Shown here: positions 17,034 through 25,955 of the stretch, piece by piece
How the letters are laid out: every line of letters starts with the position of its first letter
Position numbering within the stretch: the first letter of the stretch is position 1
Translations under genes and position numbers: made by a program
Notes under the pieces: model-generated
The model's input: only the letters and a program-made list of their open reading frames with translations
The model's database searches: none
Told to the model about the DNA's origin: nothing
From: Candidatus Woesearchaeota archaeon
GTDB taxonomy: Archaea; Nanobdellota; Nanobdellia; Woesearchaeales; UBA12501
Length of the DNA: 64,000 nt
NCBI GenBank assembly: GCA_030651375.1
Contig: JAUSFM010000003.1
Span: 1-64,000 of the forward strand
Direction: 5' to 3'

Positions 17034-18143
17034 ATGGTGAAGCATCAACTGAAAAGGGCACTCGCAGATTTGACGTTCCTATTTTCATTCCTCTTTTCTT
17101 TCCTTCCAACAGTTTCAGCAGCGCCCTTCGCCGGTGACATTGGCAATGTGGGCGATACAGTCATGCAGCTGTTTTATCCCATCTTCGGCGTAAACATGCT
17201 CGAGAGCGCCAACTTCGCCTTCTGGGCAAAATTCCTGATTTGGATTCTGCTGTTCGCTTTGTTTTACGCAGTTTTTCGCATGCTGTTCAAAGAGAACAAA
17301 AACATTGCGGTGACGCTCGGCGTTATTGTCGCTGCAATCTCCACACTCGGCATGCCGGAAAGTATGCTGCGCGGCATTATTGAATCGTACACCTTTTTTG
17401 CAACATTTATTCTCTACATCGCGCCGATTGCAGGAACCTTATTTCTCATGCACAAGTTTTTCGGCGAGGACAATCGGTTCAACCACATCATCAAGGCAGT
17501 CCTCTTTTTCCTGCTTGCTGCACTGCTGACACACTTCACTTCAGCAATGCAAACTGCGGGCATTCCCAGCTTTAATATTACTCAAGGCATTGCAGGGTTT
17601 GCAACGAGCGTGTGTATTATTGCAGGACTGTATCACATCTTCAAAGCGATTTTTGCGGGACCAGCGGGAGCTGCTCCAACAGCACCAACCTGGCCGTTTG
17701 GAACCACACCAGCACATCCCGGGCCAACACCCGTGCCGCCTAATTTCACTGCGCGCCTTGACGCCCTTGAAGCGGCTATTACTGCCTACAACAACATTCG
17801 CGAAACTGCGCTGCGCGTTCCTGCAATGCGTGATTTGCTGAATGCAAACGCTGCGGGAGGCATTCCTCCTTATCCCACTCCACCGTATCCTGCGCCCGTT
17901 ACGACAGGTCTCGACTGGGGACCATACAATGCGGCGCAAGCAGCACTTGATGGTGAGGCTCGGCGTATTATTACCCATCTACAACACATTAGTCGTCATC
18001 CTGATATCGGCCGGATTACTAACGCTGAATCCGTACGTTTTGATAATCTCCGTATTGATTTTGGAAATGCAACTGCTGCAACACTAAATTTGTTGCATGA
18101 ATTTGAACGTCATCGAATACACAACGATCCATCACCTTGGTAA
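17034..18143 (+). CDS. Multi-pass membrane protein, paralogue B
   Basis: This 369-residue paralogue of the 15293 gene has a signal-like N-terminus (about 10-30), then FWAKFLIWILLFALFYAVFR and AISTLGMPESMLRG as in paralogue A, and further helices to about 205. Its C-terminal half differs: two Pro-rich linkers (about 210-235 and 275-290) around helical segments. TTTAAAAAG about 30 nt before ATG may be an internal promoter. Confidence 0.8.
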   Translation: MVKHQLKRALADLTFLFSFLFSFLPTVSAAPFAGDIGNVGDTVMQLFYPIFGVNMLESANFAFWAKFLIWILLFALFYAVFRMLFKENKNIAVTLGVIVAAISTLGMPESMLRGIIESYTFFATFILYIAPIAGTLFLMHKFFGEDNRFNHIIKAVLFFLLAALLTHFTSAMQTAGIPSFNITQGIAGFATSVCIIAGLYHIFKAIFAGPAGAAPTAPTWPFGTTPAHPGPTPVPPNFTARLDALEAAITAYNNIRETALRVPAMRDLLNANAAGGIPPYPTPPYPAPVTTGLDWGPYNAAQAALDGEARRIITHLQHISRHPDIGRITNAESVRFDNLRIDFGNATAATLNLLHEFERHRIHNDPSPW

Positions 18144-18163
18144 ATTAGTAAAACGTGATACTC

Positions 18164-19036
18164 ATGGCACCACCAATTCCAGTTCAAAAAAGTGCACAAG
18201 AACTTGACGAAGTTATTGCACTATTTATCACAGAAGTAGACGAGCACCGGCGCAGTGGCACTCGACAGTCTCCCGAAGTATTCTCATCTCTTCTCCTTAG
18301 TCTTACCAAGCAACGTGAACTGCTTCGACATCTTGGTCAAGGCGGAGATACCATCTCCCCCATTTCCCACACTCCCGGCACCATTCGCCCCGATATCCGT
18401 GCGCGCGAAGAAGAAACAATGATGCGCGCTGCGCAGGAAAAATCTGAAATCTTGCAACGCTTGCGCGACACGATGAAAGCGGAGACTGATATTTACCGTA
18501 TGCAGGAAGAGGAACGGGCAGATCTTGACAAAATAGGCAAGATGCTTGACTCAATGAGAACCATGCTCGAAAAAACACCACCCCAAGCTAACCTTGATGT
18601 TCAGTTTGATTCATTCCTTCATACTATCCGCGACGTTTTGCAAACTGACTTGCTCGGCCCATTAACCGACCGACAAGCGGCTTTGCTTCGTTTTGTAGAA
18701 AACACTGAAGCAGTGCTTGAAACGCAATACTCAAAATATTTCACTGCAGAAGAACTGCGTCATCTCGACGAAGTTCGCGAGCGAATAACCCAACGCGCAC
18801 GGTCGTTCCTTGAGCGCAGAACAAAAGCATACCAAGGATTCCCAAAAGTCCTCGCCCAAATAAAGCCAGCTACACAATTGCGCACGGATGCTGACCGCCA
18901 TCAGGCGCGTTCGCTCATTGATCGCGTCAAAAAAAACGGCATTGATGTTATGGTGCGCGACGGCATGGAAACTGGCCGCATGGTTCGTCTCGAGCACAAT
19001 GAATTCGAAACACTCGCTGATAAATTCGCATCCTGA
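18164..19036 (+). CDS. Coiled-coil protein, 290 aa
   Basis: This 290-residue, charged, helical protein has long heptad-like stretches (REEETMMRAAQEKSEILQRL and onwards). ATG 18164 follows GTGAT; a GTG at 18155 is less likely. It follows paralogue B just as the 252-residue protein follows paralogue A, so it is probably that protein's functional counterpart. Confidence 0.78.
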   Translation: MAPPIPVQKSAQELDEVIALFITEVDEHRRSGTRQSPEVFSSLLLSLTKQRELLRHLGQGGDTISPISHTPGTIRPDIRAREEETMMRAAQEKSEILQRLRDTMKAETDIYRMQEEERADLDKIGKMLDSMRTMLEKTPPQANLDVQFDSFLHTIRDVLQTDLLGPLTDRQAALLRFVENTEAVLETQYSKYFTAEELRHLDEVRERITQRARSFLERRTKAYQGFPKVLAQIKPATQLRTDADRHQARSLIDRVKKNGIDVMVRDGMETGRMVRLEHNEFETLADKFAS

Positions 19037-19044
19037 GGTGTCAT

Positions 19045-19776
19045 ATGGTCGATGTTGCAATTGAACTGAAAAAAAAGCCAAAAGGCGTAATCCTCGTGCA
19101 GGGCTTTCCCGGCTTCGGCCTCATTGGCACCATTACGACCGAGTTTCTCATTGACACGCTGAAAGCAGAACTTATTGGCACCGTCTTATTTCCCGACATT
19201 CCAACCATGGTGGCAATCCACGACGGCAAGCTCGTGAATCCAGTCGGCATTTTTTATGACAAGAAAACAAACCTCGCCATTCTCCACGTCATCACCAGCG
19301 TTGCCGGCATTGAATGGAAGCTGACCGAAGCAATTCTCGAAGTGGCAAAACAGCTCGAAGCAAAAGAAATTGTAAGCCTTGAAGGCGTTGCGTCGCCCAT
19401 GGCAGATGGCACCGGTGGCGAACCGGATGCGCGCTGTTTCTTCTACACCACGCTCGCTGGCGCTGCCGCAAGATTCCAAAAAAGCAAAACCCAACTGCTC
19501 AAGGAAGGAATTATTATCGGCGTCACCGGCGCACTGCTGATTAAAGAAGCAAAAAATCTATCCTGCATTTTTGTTGAAACCCACACCGGCCTGCCTGACA
19601 GCAAGGCAGCTGCAGAAATAATCAAAGTGCTCGATGGCTACTTGGGCTTGAAACTTGACCCAAAGCCGCTGCTTGACCAAGCAGAAAAATTCGAGGAGAA
19701 ACTTCGCGGGCTTCTTGAGCAAACAAAAATGGCCAAGGACACGCAACAGAAGAAGAGCTTGAATTATGTTGGATAG
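19045..19776 (+). CDS. PAC2-family proteasome-assembly-chaperone-like protein
   Basis: This 243-residue protein matches the archaeal PAC2 family: GVILVQGFPGFGLIGTITTEFL, VNPVGIFYDKK, IVSLEGVASP and GIIIGVTGALL. The C-terminus is helical. Relatives assist proteasome assembly or have unknown roles. GAGGTGT lies just before ATG 19045, and the gene is 8 nt after the coiled-coil gene, so it belongs to the same operon. Confidence 0.85.
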   Translation: MVDVAIELKKKPKGVILVQGFPGFGLIGTITTEFLIDTLKAELIGTVLFPDIPTMVAIHDGKLVNPVGIFYDKKTNLAILHVITSVAGIEWKLTEAILEVAKQLEAKEIVSLEGVASPMADGTGGEPDARCFFYTTLAGAAARFQKSKTQLLKEGIIIGVTGALLIKEAKNLSCIFVETHTGLPDSKAAAEIIKVLDGYLGLKLDPKPLLDQAEKFEEKLRGLLEQTKMAKDTQQKKSLNYVG

Positions 19777-19789
19777 ATTGATAGATTAA

Positions 19790-19825
19790 TAGGCTATTTT
19801 TTATCTTATTTTTTTTATGTTCTTC
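19790..19825 (+). terminator. T-rich termination region
   Basis: T runs of 6 and 8 follow the PAC2 gene at the end of the five-gene operon and before the aEF1A promoter. Confidence 0.4.
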
Positions 19826-19879
19826 TCTTTATCGTAACTCTCCATTAAGATATTTAAATTGTACCATCGCCCTCTCCAA

Positions 19880-20013
19880 AAGCTTTATAAAGGGGTGGCG
19901 TTTTGTAGAGGTTCATAAACGCCAGAAATGGCAGAAAATAAAGAAAATTCAAGAGATTAAGGAAGATTCCTTACTCTCCTTATCATAAAAAAGAGTGAAC
20001 GGAGGAAATCCCT
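19880..20013 (+). promoter_or_regulatory. aEF1A promoter and leader with a tiny upstream ORF
   Basis: CTTTATAAAG near 19880 is a TATA-like element, but ATG 20014 is over 120 nt downstream, so the mRNA should have a leader of about 100 nt. This leader contains a 10-codon frame at 19928-19960 (ATG to TAA). The coding start has its own GGAGG at 20001-20005. A long leader is unusual in this window. Confidence 0.45.
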
Positions 20014-21309
20014 ATGGCAAGAGAAAAGCCCCACATAAATTTGATATTCATCGGACACGTTGACCACGGAAAGTCCACTACAGTCGGACGACTGATGTAC
20101 GATACCAAGAACATTGACGAAGCAGCCATGCGCAAGCTCAAGGAAAAAGCAGAAGAGCTCGGCAAGAAAGGATTTGAATTCGCCTTCGTTATGGACAATC
20201 TCAAAGAAGAGCGGGAACGTGGTGTCACCATTGACCTCTCCCACCGCAAGTTTGAGACCAGCAAATACTACTTTACTATTATCGACGCACCCGGACACAA
20301 GGACTTCATCAAGAACATGATTACCGGAACGTCACAGGCAGACGCCGCAGTACTTGTTGTTGCTGCAACCGACGGCATCATGGCTCAGACCAAGGAGCAC
20401 GTGTTCCTTGCAAAGACCCTCGGTGTCCAGCAGATTATCATCGCCATCAACAAAATGGACATGCCGGGCGTTGAATACAAACAGGAAAAGTTCAACCAGA
20501 CCAAGGAAGATGTTTCCAAGCTGCTCAAATCAGTCGGCTACAAGCCTGACCAGATTCCGTTTGTGGCGATGGCATCACTTCACGGCGAGAACGTTGCAAC
20601 CAAAACAACAAAAATGCCATGGTACACGGGCAAATCACTGCTTGAAACCATCGACGATCTCAAATCACCTGAAAAGCCAACCAACCTTCCGATGCGCATG
20701 CCTATACAGGATGTCTATAACATCACTGGTATCGGCGTTGTTCCGGTCGGAAGAATTGAAACCGGCATTCTCAAGGTAAACGACAAAGTCATGATTGTAC
20801 CCGGCCGCGAAGGAAAAGGCGTGCCCGGCGAAGTCAAAACAATCGAGATGCACCACGAACAGATGCAACAGGCAGAGCCCGGCGACAACGTCGGCCTTTC
20901 AGTGCGTGGCGTTGGTAAAAAAGACATTACCCGCGGCGATGTTATGGGTCACCCTGACAACATTCCAAAAGTTGCCAGCGAGTTCACCGCACAAATTATC
21001 GTGCTGAACCACCCAACCGTTATCACGGCAGGATACACTCCGGTGTTCCACATCCACACTGCACAGGTTGCGTGCCAGTTCATCGAACTGGTCAAGAAAT
21101 TGAACCCTGCAACCGGCGAAGTGCTTCAAGAGAAGCCTGACTTCATCAAGAACGGCGATGCTGCGATCGTAAAAATCAGACCGCTCCAGCCGCTTGTCAT
21201 TGAGAAGCAGAAAGACATTCCCCAGCTTGCCCGATTCGCAATTCGCGACTCTGGTGCAACCGTTGCTGCGGGCATGTGCATTGACATTGTCGAGAAAAAG
21301 CTCGCCTAA
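20014..21309 (+). CDS. tef1A: Translation elongation factor 1A
   Basis: This is a 431-residue aEF1A, the GTPase that delivers aminoacyl-tRNA to the ribosome. It has G1 [10 protein letters not shown]2/switch I RGVTIDL, G3 DAPGH, G4 NKMD and the two beta-barrel domains. Length and sequence are those of archaeal EF1A, and it is followed by uS10, the classic archaeal order. Confidence 0.97.
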   Translation: MAREKPHINLIFIGHVDHGKSTTVGRLMYDTKNIDEAAMRKLKEKAEELGKKGFEFAFVMDNLKEERERGVTIDLSHRKFETSKYYFTIIDAPGHKDFIKNMITGTSQADAAVLVVAATDGIMAQTKEHVFLAKTLGVQQIIIAINKMDMPGVEYKQEKFNQTKEDVSKLLKSVGYKPDQIPFVAMASLHGENVATKTTKMPWYTGKSLLETIDDLKSPEKPTNLPMRMPIQDVYNITGIGVVPVGRIETGILKVNDKVMIVPGREGKGVPGEVKTIEMHHEQMQQAEPGDNVGLSVRGVGKKDITRGDVMGHPDNIPKVASEFTAQIIVLNHPTVITAGYTPVFHIHTAQVACQFIELVKKLNPATGEVLQEKPDFIKNGDAAIVKIRPLQPLVIEKQKDIPQLARFAIRDSGATVAAGMCIDIVEKKLA

Positions 21310-21404
21310 ATTTTTTTAATTTATTTTCATTATACCATACATCGATAGCTCACAAGGGGTACAGGCATGATGAATAAGAATTTTATCATGTAAGGAACAA
21401 AACA

Positions 21405-21716
21405 ATGCAAAAAGCAAGAATCAAACTGGTCTGCGCTGAGATTGACAGCATCAATCAAGTGTGCGACTACATTCGGGGCATTGCTGAAAAGACCGGCGTA
21501 CAAATGCGCGGTCCCATTCCACTGCCGACGAAGAGGCTCAAGCTCACGACCAGAAAGAGCCCCTGTGGCAACGGCAAGGCAACCTGGGAGCGCTATGAAA
21601 TGCGTGTCCACAAGCGGCTGATTGATTTGGGGCTTGATGAACGTGCGCTTCGCCTTGTGATGCGTGTGCCGATTCCCGAAGGCCTGAATATTGAGATAGA
21701 AATGATTGAGAATTAA
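21405..21716 (+). CDS. rps10: Small-subunit ribosomal protein uS10
   Basis: This 103-residue protein contains [39 protein letters not shown] and [11 protein letters not shown], diagnostic of archaeal uS10. It lies 95 nt downstream of aEF1A and overlaps the convergent regulator gene by 4 nt at the 3' ends. Confidence 0.96.
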   Translation: MQKARIKLVCAEIDSINQVCDYIRGIAEKTGVQMRGPIPLPTKRLKLTTRKSPCGNGKATWERYEMRVHKRLIDLGLDERALRLVMRVPIPEGLNIEIEMIEN

Positions 21717-22393
21717 TTCTTCATAACTTTCTTGACTTTTTCAAAAAAAGCAATAACATTTGTCGGCATTGATTTTACTAATCCTTCTTTGTACACTTCA
21801 TAATCCATCTTCGCCATCTGTTCACCTTTCATCGCCTCTTCATACATCGACAATTCTTCAATAAGCCGGTGTTTGCGAATGAGCCGAACAATGAGGTCAG
21901 CTTGTTGAACAACATTATCTCTAAAGTGCGGTATGTGCTCATTTTCTTTTCTGTGTTTGAATTGCTTCAGCACTAATTCTTGCAATACTTTTAATGCTGT
22001 CGTCATTCGTTTGATGTGGTTGGGCAACTCTTCCGGTTTTTCCTCGTATACGCTTTTAATCGTACACGTTGCTGTTGTTATCTCAATGGTTTCAAACCCG
22101 TAGAGTTTCCCGACGACACTCTGTATTTTCGAGAGTGTTTTCGCGTTGGAGAATCGGGCAACGATACGGTCGTATCCCCCCCGATATAATTCGCGTATTT
22201 TTTCTTCTGCTCCTTCGACAATCGTTATTTCCGCTGTTTTTTCTTCAGCAGGCGCGCTACTTAGAATCAGTTCCTGTCCTTCTTCGCGCACATCAACTTG
22301 ATTTCCTGGGGTGAGGCCGTGAGTGTGTACCCACGATGCCGGAATCGTGACCGTCAGTGCATTATCTCCTTGCTTGACCAGTTTTCTCTTCAT
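21713..22393 (-). CDS. AbrB-PhoU-type regulator
   Basis: This 226-residue protein has an N-terminal SpoVT/AbrB swapped-hairpin domain ([20 protein letters not shown], then LTPGNQVDV) and a helical PhoU-like region (about 90-226). This domain pair is known in archaeal phosphate-uptake-type regulators. ATG 22393 begins exactly at the AbrB motif; the longer upstream extension is low quality. No phosphate transporter is nearby. Confidence 0.82.
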   Translation of the reverse strand: MKRKLVKQGDNALTVTIPASWVHTHGLTPGNQVDVREEGQELILSSAPAEEKTAEITIVEGAEEKIRELYRGGYDRIVARFSNAKTLSKIQSVVGKLYGFETIEITTATCTIKSVYEEKPEELPNHIKRMTTALKVLQELVLKQFKHRKENEHIPHFRDNVVQQADLIVRLIRKHRLIEELSMYEEAMKGEQMAKMDYEVYKEGLVKSMPTNVIAFFEKVKKVMKN

Positions 22394-22679
22394 GAGGTAG
22401 GACCGTGTTTTTGTTGTTCGCGTTGTCAGTACACGTTCATGCCGCTTCCAGTGTTGTCTGAAGGTGGAATGGCACGCTCGCGTGCACTTTCGGCTTGAAC
22501 CCTTTGCCAAAATAGCAAAAGTCAATAGTTTTCTGCATCTCCATCACCTCAATGATTAATCTTGTTCTGTAGCGTAACTTATATATAAATGTTTTGTTTT
22601 TATATTTATTATATTATAAAATGGAGTACTTATATAAGTCTCATAGTGGGCGCCGCGGCATTAATCGGTGTGTCGTACG

Positions 22680-22692
22680 TAAAATTTATATA
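22680..22692 (+). promoter_or_regulatory. TATA box of the RelBE-like operon
   Basis: AAATTTATATACT lies about 25-30 nt before ATG 22718, so the antitoxin is leaderless and starts there. Confidence 0.55.
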
Positions 22693-22717
22693 CTATAACC
22701 ACTATATCTGCTATAGA

Positions 22718-22924
22718 ATGACCACCACAACCATCCAACTCAGCAAAGAAACCAAAGCAGCCATAAGCACTTTTGGCGGGAAAGAAGATACGTACGATGA
22801 TATTGTCAAACGGATGTACGATCTCGCTGTCAAAGAACAATTGCGCGAACTTCTTTTTTCGTCTGAAAACACTATAACCCTTGCCGAAGCCCGTAAACGG
22901 CATGCTGAACGATGGCACAAATAG
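22718..22924 (+). CDS. Antitoxin of a RelBE/ParDE-like pair
   Basis: This 68-residue protein starts MTTTTIQLSKETKAAISTFG, the short ribbon-helix-helix style N-terminus of archaeal antitoxins (strand TTIQL, then two helices, YDDIVKRMY). The C-terminus would bind the toxin. It overlaps the toxin gene by 13 nt. Confidence 0.75.
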   Translation: MTTTTIQLSKETKAAISTFGGKEDTYDDIVKRMYDLAVKEQLRELLFSSENTITLAEARKRHAERWHK

Positions 22925-23253
22925 AAATTGTAGAAAGCCTCTTTGAAGAAATAGAAAAAACGTTTAAACAAGACGCTGACCGTGTTTTTGATTTGATCGA
23001 GGAGCTTGAAGAAAATCCTCACAAAGGAAAACTTCTGGGAACCGTTGGCGGCATCGTCATCAAAGAATTAAAATATAACACTTTCCGATTCTACTTTATT
23101 GTCGATGGATTTAAACTTAGATGTATCCAACAGGAAGAATTAACCGACATCCTTCTCAAATTTGTCAGAATGTCTGATAAAAAACATCAACAACAAACCA
23201 TTGGCGAAATTAAGCATATTCTTAGAACAATCGGTGTAGGCGGGTTTGTGTAA
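22912..23253 (+). CDS. RelE/ParE-like toxin
   Basis: This 113-residue protein has the RelE/ParE pattern: two N-terminal helices, LIEELEENPHKGKLLG, then beta strands with ELKYNTFRFYFIVDG and a strand with LTDILLKFVRMSDKK. RelE homologues cut mRNA at the ribosome. A C-terminal extension (HQQQTIGEIKHILRTIG) is longer than in many members. Confidence 0.75.
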   Translation: MAQIEIVESLFEEIEKTFKQDADRVFDLIEELEENPHKGKLLGTVGGIVIKELKYNTFRFYFIVDGFKLRCIQQEELTDILLKFVRMSDKKHQQQTIGEIKHILRTIGVGGFV

Positions 23254-23270
23254 TCCTCATTTTCTCTTCC

Positions 23271-24335
23271 TTAAGAAATCTGCCAGCGGTATTCCTGCAT
23301 GCGCGGATCAACCGGGCCTCTGCGAGAGTCAGTATTGACATAACACGTCCGGTCATGGCCGTAGTGCGCAACCGCTTTCCACAAGACTAATTCAACCTCA
23401 CCTTTGTTCAGCGGCCGTTTTATTTTTCTTGTTTTTTCCTTTTCAGTCACTTCCTCAAGTATCATTGTTCGTCCGCGAAGAACGTTGTAGACTTTCTCGA
23501 CGAGAAATGGTGTGGGGAGCGGGAAGGGCATATCCATAAATCCGCGTTTTTTCTCCTGTTTTGCCACCGCCATGTGCGCTGCGACAACATGGGGACAAAA
23601 TACGTGCTCGCCAGTTCGCCGCCGATAACTGAAATAGTATAAGTTCTCTTCACATCCATGCCCGTACGCATGCTCGTCAGTCCAGACGACATGGCGCTGC
23701 TCGCTGTTCGGCAGCGGGACGGATTGAAGGCGAAAGAGATACGGTGTTGTTCGTGAGCGTGAAGGAACTTCAACAATATAAAATGCCCCTTGTGTTGGCG
23801 CTGTTTTAGTGTCAGCGTAGGCGTTGACGTCGATGCGATCAGGCGAGCGCTTGTGCCGGGTATCGGCGTATACAAAAAGTTTCACTCCTTCAATCGCATC
23901 AACCAGATGCACTTTTCGCTTGGTTCTGGTGCGGATGCCGGTCCAGACCAAGCCGCAGTAGTCAACATGTTCATCAAGGCCAGCAAATTTTTCTCTGCGA
24001 AGCTTGACTTCTGATGTCTGTTGGGCAAGCGCCTCTCTGATTGAGCGGGGAACGCGCAGGTTAACTTCCTCTCCATACTTCAAGAAAACACGCCATGGTT
24101 CAAGTGCAAGTTCCCACTCCTCGTGTGGTTGAACATTTTCCGGCAGAAGTGCTCCTTGAATCAGCACCGCACGATTGTCGGGGTCTTCTGCACAGCGGGC
24201 AACTGCTTCGAGCACGCTGTCTCTTGTTGCCTCAATTACCGTCCTGCTGCCTATACTATCCCTGACTGTGCTCGGACGGTTGAAAAATGCTTCTCGCTGT
24301 TCTTCTTCGCGGCGGGTGAGTTTGGAAGGTGTCAT
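23271..24335 (-). CDS. Unknown protein, SWIM-like Cys/His site
   Basis: This 354-residue soluble protein is not recognised. A stretch at about 235-262 has GHGCEENLYYFSY then HVFCPHVVAAHMA, similar to the CxCx(n)CxH zinc-binding SWIM module, except that the first cysteine is replaced by His. The rest is rich in Arg and Lys, compatible with nucleic-acid binding. It is a single gene between the toxin pair and tRNA-Gln. Confidence 0.6.
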   Translation of the reverse strand: MTPSKLTRREEEQREAFFNRPSTVRDSIGSRTVIEATRDSVLEAVARCAEDPDNRAVLIQGALLPENVQPHEEWELALEPWRVFLKYGEEVNLRVPRSIREALAQQTSEVKLRREKFAGLDEHVDYCGLVWTGIRTRTKRKVHLVDAIEGVKLFVYADTRHKRSPDRIDVNAYADTKTAPTQGAFYIVEVPSRSRTTPYLFRLQSVPLPNSEQRHVVWTDEHAYGHGCEENLYYFSYRRRTGEHVFCPHVVAAHMAVAKQEKKRGFMDMPFPLPTPFLVEKVYNVLRGRTMILEEVTEKEKTRKIKRPLNKGEVELVLWKAVAHYGHDRTCYVNTDSRRGPVDPRMQEYRWQIS

Positions 24336-24395
24336 TTATTGTGGTGGAACATGAGTGATTTATAAACCTGTTGAAAATAACAGAAAAATAATAAT

Positions 24396-24467
24396 AGCCC
24401 CGCGCGGATTTGAACCGCGGTCCTCAGGACCAGAGCCTGATATCCTTGGCCACTAGACGACGGGGCT
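24396..24467 (-). tRNA. tRNA-Gln (CTG anticodon)
   Basis: The minus strand folds as a tRNA: acceptor AGCCCCG/CGGGGCT, anticodon stem TCAGG/CCTGA closing loop CTCTGGT (anticodon CTG), and T-arm CGCGG-TTCAAAT-CCGCG. It is 72 nt without encoded CCA and without an intron. A TTTATAAAG promoter lies about 25 nt upstream. Confidence 0.95.
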
Positions 24468-24516
24468 GTATGAATCGTTGTGAGAGGTTTCTTTATAAAA
24501 ATTGCGCTTCAAAGTC

Positions 24517-25107
24517 TTATTTTACTTGAACTTCTCTCGGCCGTTTCAGAAATGGAAGGTTTGCCATAAGCTGCTCAACAACTGGCTTGACTGCAGGCGA
24601 ATATCCCTGCACGCGCAGCATGCCGAGCGGTTCAGGCACCGTAACTGCAACGCCGTGCAAGAGATATGCTCGCTCATGGAAATGCGGCCAGTGCGGCTCT
24701 TCGTGCGGATGAATTCGTTGTGCCCTTTTGTCTAAATAAGCGACCGCAGCAACATAATCATCTACCGTGAGTCCTTTTCCAATGCTGCAGTTAATTCTGA
24801 CGGTTGTTTGTTGGTCACCATACTGGCGAAAACTATCATCTCCGACTTGTGTGAATTCAACAATATTGTCTCCTTCTTCGCGGATTTGCGGATCGTCAGT
24901 TGCTCTTGGTCCCGTGCTGCGTTGTATTGTCCGTGCTGGCTCTGCAGTTGGGGTGAGTTGCTGTGCAATTCCCGATGCTCCATAGTCGCGTACTCTACTT
25001 CTCAGAACATACCAGTGACCAAGCGTTACTGTGCCGGCAATTACACCTATCATCACCGAAGTAAGTGCCATTTCAGTAAGTATCTCAAGACTTTGTTGGT
25101 CAACCAT
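24517..25107 (-). CDS. Single-pass membrane protein, 196 aa
   Basis: This 196-residue protein has one hydrophobic helix near the N-terminus (about 12-33), a low-complexity linker with R, T and P, and a small C-terminal domain (about 95-190) with a His-rich stretch (HPHEEPHWPHFHERAYLLHG). That stretch may bind metal. It is divergent from the amidase operon, with a CTTAAATAG promoter element. No family is recognised. Confidence 0.6.
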   Translation of the reverse strand: MVDQQSLEILTEMALTSVMIGVIAGTVTLGHWYVLRSRVRDYGASGIAQQLTPTAEPARTIQRSTGPRATDDPQIREEGDNIVEFTQVGDDSFRQYGDQQTTVRINCSIGKGLTVDDYVAAVAYLDKRAQRIHPHEEPHWPHFHERAYLLHGVAVTVPEPLGMLRVQGYSPAVKPVVEQLMANLPFLKRPREVQVK

Positions 25108-25216
25108 ACCCCTGAAAAATCACTCATCTCTATTTAAGGTTTTTTATTCTGGAACGGCTTTTCTGCTGTCCGTTGGCTTGATTCATCCCTCCTAATTCCT
25201 ATATAAACCTCCCCGA

Positions 25217-25228
25217 AACGTTTATAAA
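25217..25228 (+). promoter_or_regulatory. TATA box of the amidoligase operon
   Basis: CGTTTATAAAC lies about 25-30 nt before ATG 25251 and is the only clear promoter for the five coupled or closely spaced genes that follow. Confidence 0.5.
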
Positions 25229-25250
25229 CATCGTCGCTCGGCTCGAACCT

Positions 25251-25955
25251 ATGCTTACTTTTGCTGCAGCTCGGCTTGGGCGTTTGCCTGTTGTTGAATG
25301 TCGATATCCACTTCGTGCAAACCATGAACCCATGAAGGGGTTTGATAGGATCTATCTGCACAATACCTACAAACATAGTGACCTGTCAGACCTTTTGGCA
25401 TTTTCTCTTGGGCGTGGCTTTGCAGGCATCGGCTACCATTTTGCCATTCATCCTGACGGAACAATTTATTCCACGCGCCCACTGGATGTGCAGGGCGCGC
25501 ACACGCTCGGTAAAAACCAGCACAGTGTTGGCGTGGTGCTTTTGCATGCCGATAAATGCGCTTCGTCATCGCCGGCGCTTGCTGCTTTTTATGCGCTTCG
25601 GTCAGAATTATCAAGCCGAGCAGGCATCTCTCTTCCGGTGTTGTCCCACACCTTTGGCCAATTTGAACATCTGAACGATTTAATTGAACGCTACAATGGA
25701 TTGGTTGGCACGTCAGGCATGCCGTTGTCGGATGTCGGTATGGATGTGTGTGACCATGGCCCTTTTTCTGTTGCACGCGAAGCAATCAGCAGAGCAATCG
25801 ACGCGCAGTTTCAGCGTGGCGTACAACGTGCTTTTGCTGAACCATTTCAGCGTGTTGTTTCCATGTTTCACTTATTAAAACTCTGTCCGGGCCCCTCGTA
25901 TCTCCGCGTTATGGAAGCAGGGCAGCGCTACAGCGGTGGAAATGATGGCAGATAA
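25251..25955 (+). CDS. N-acetylmuramoyl-alanine amidase/PGRP-like hydrolase
   Basis: This 234-residue protein resembles the amidase_2/PGRP fold, a zinc amidase that usually cuts the lactyl-peptide bond of peptidoglycan. Matches are IYLHNTYKH (first zinc His, H37), FAGIGYHFAIHPDGTIYSTRP, DVQGAHTLGKNQHSVGVVL and VLSHTFGQFEH (H133). The usual final Cys ligand (in CPG) is not in the standard place, so the metal site is uncertain. No signal peptide is seen, unlike secreted cell-wall amidases. It is the first gene of the operon and overlaps the next gene by 11 nt. Confidence 0.75.
   Translation: MLTFAAARLGRLPVVECRYPLRANHEPMKGFDRIYLHNTYKHSDLSDLLAFSLGRGFAGIGYHFAIHPDGTIYSTRPLDVQGAHTLGKNQHSVGVVLLHADKCASSSPALAAFYALRSELSSRAGISLPVLSHTFGQFEHLNDLIERYNGLVGTSGMPLSDVGMDVCDHGPFSVAREAISRAIDAQFQRGVQRAFAEPFQRVVSMFHLLKLCPGPSYLRVMEAGQRYSGGNDGR

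Noticed and set aside
22394-22525. 44-codon N-terminal extension of the AbrB-PhoU protein
   Set aside because: The AbrB domain begins exactly at Met 22393 and the extension has no family similarity.
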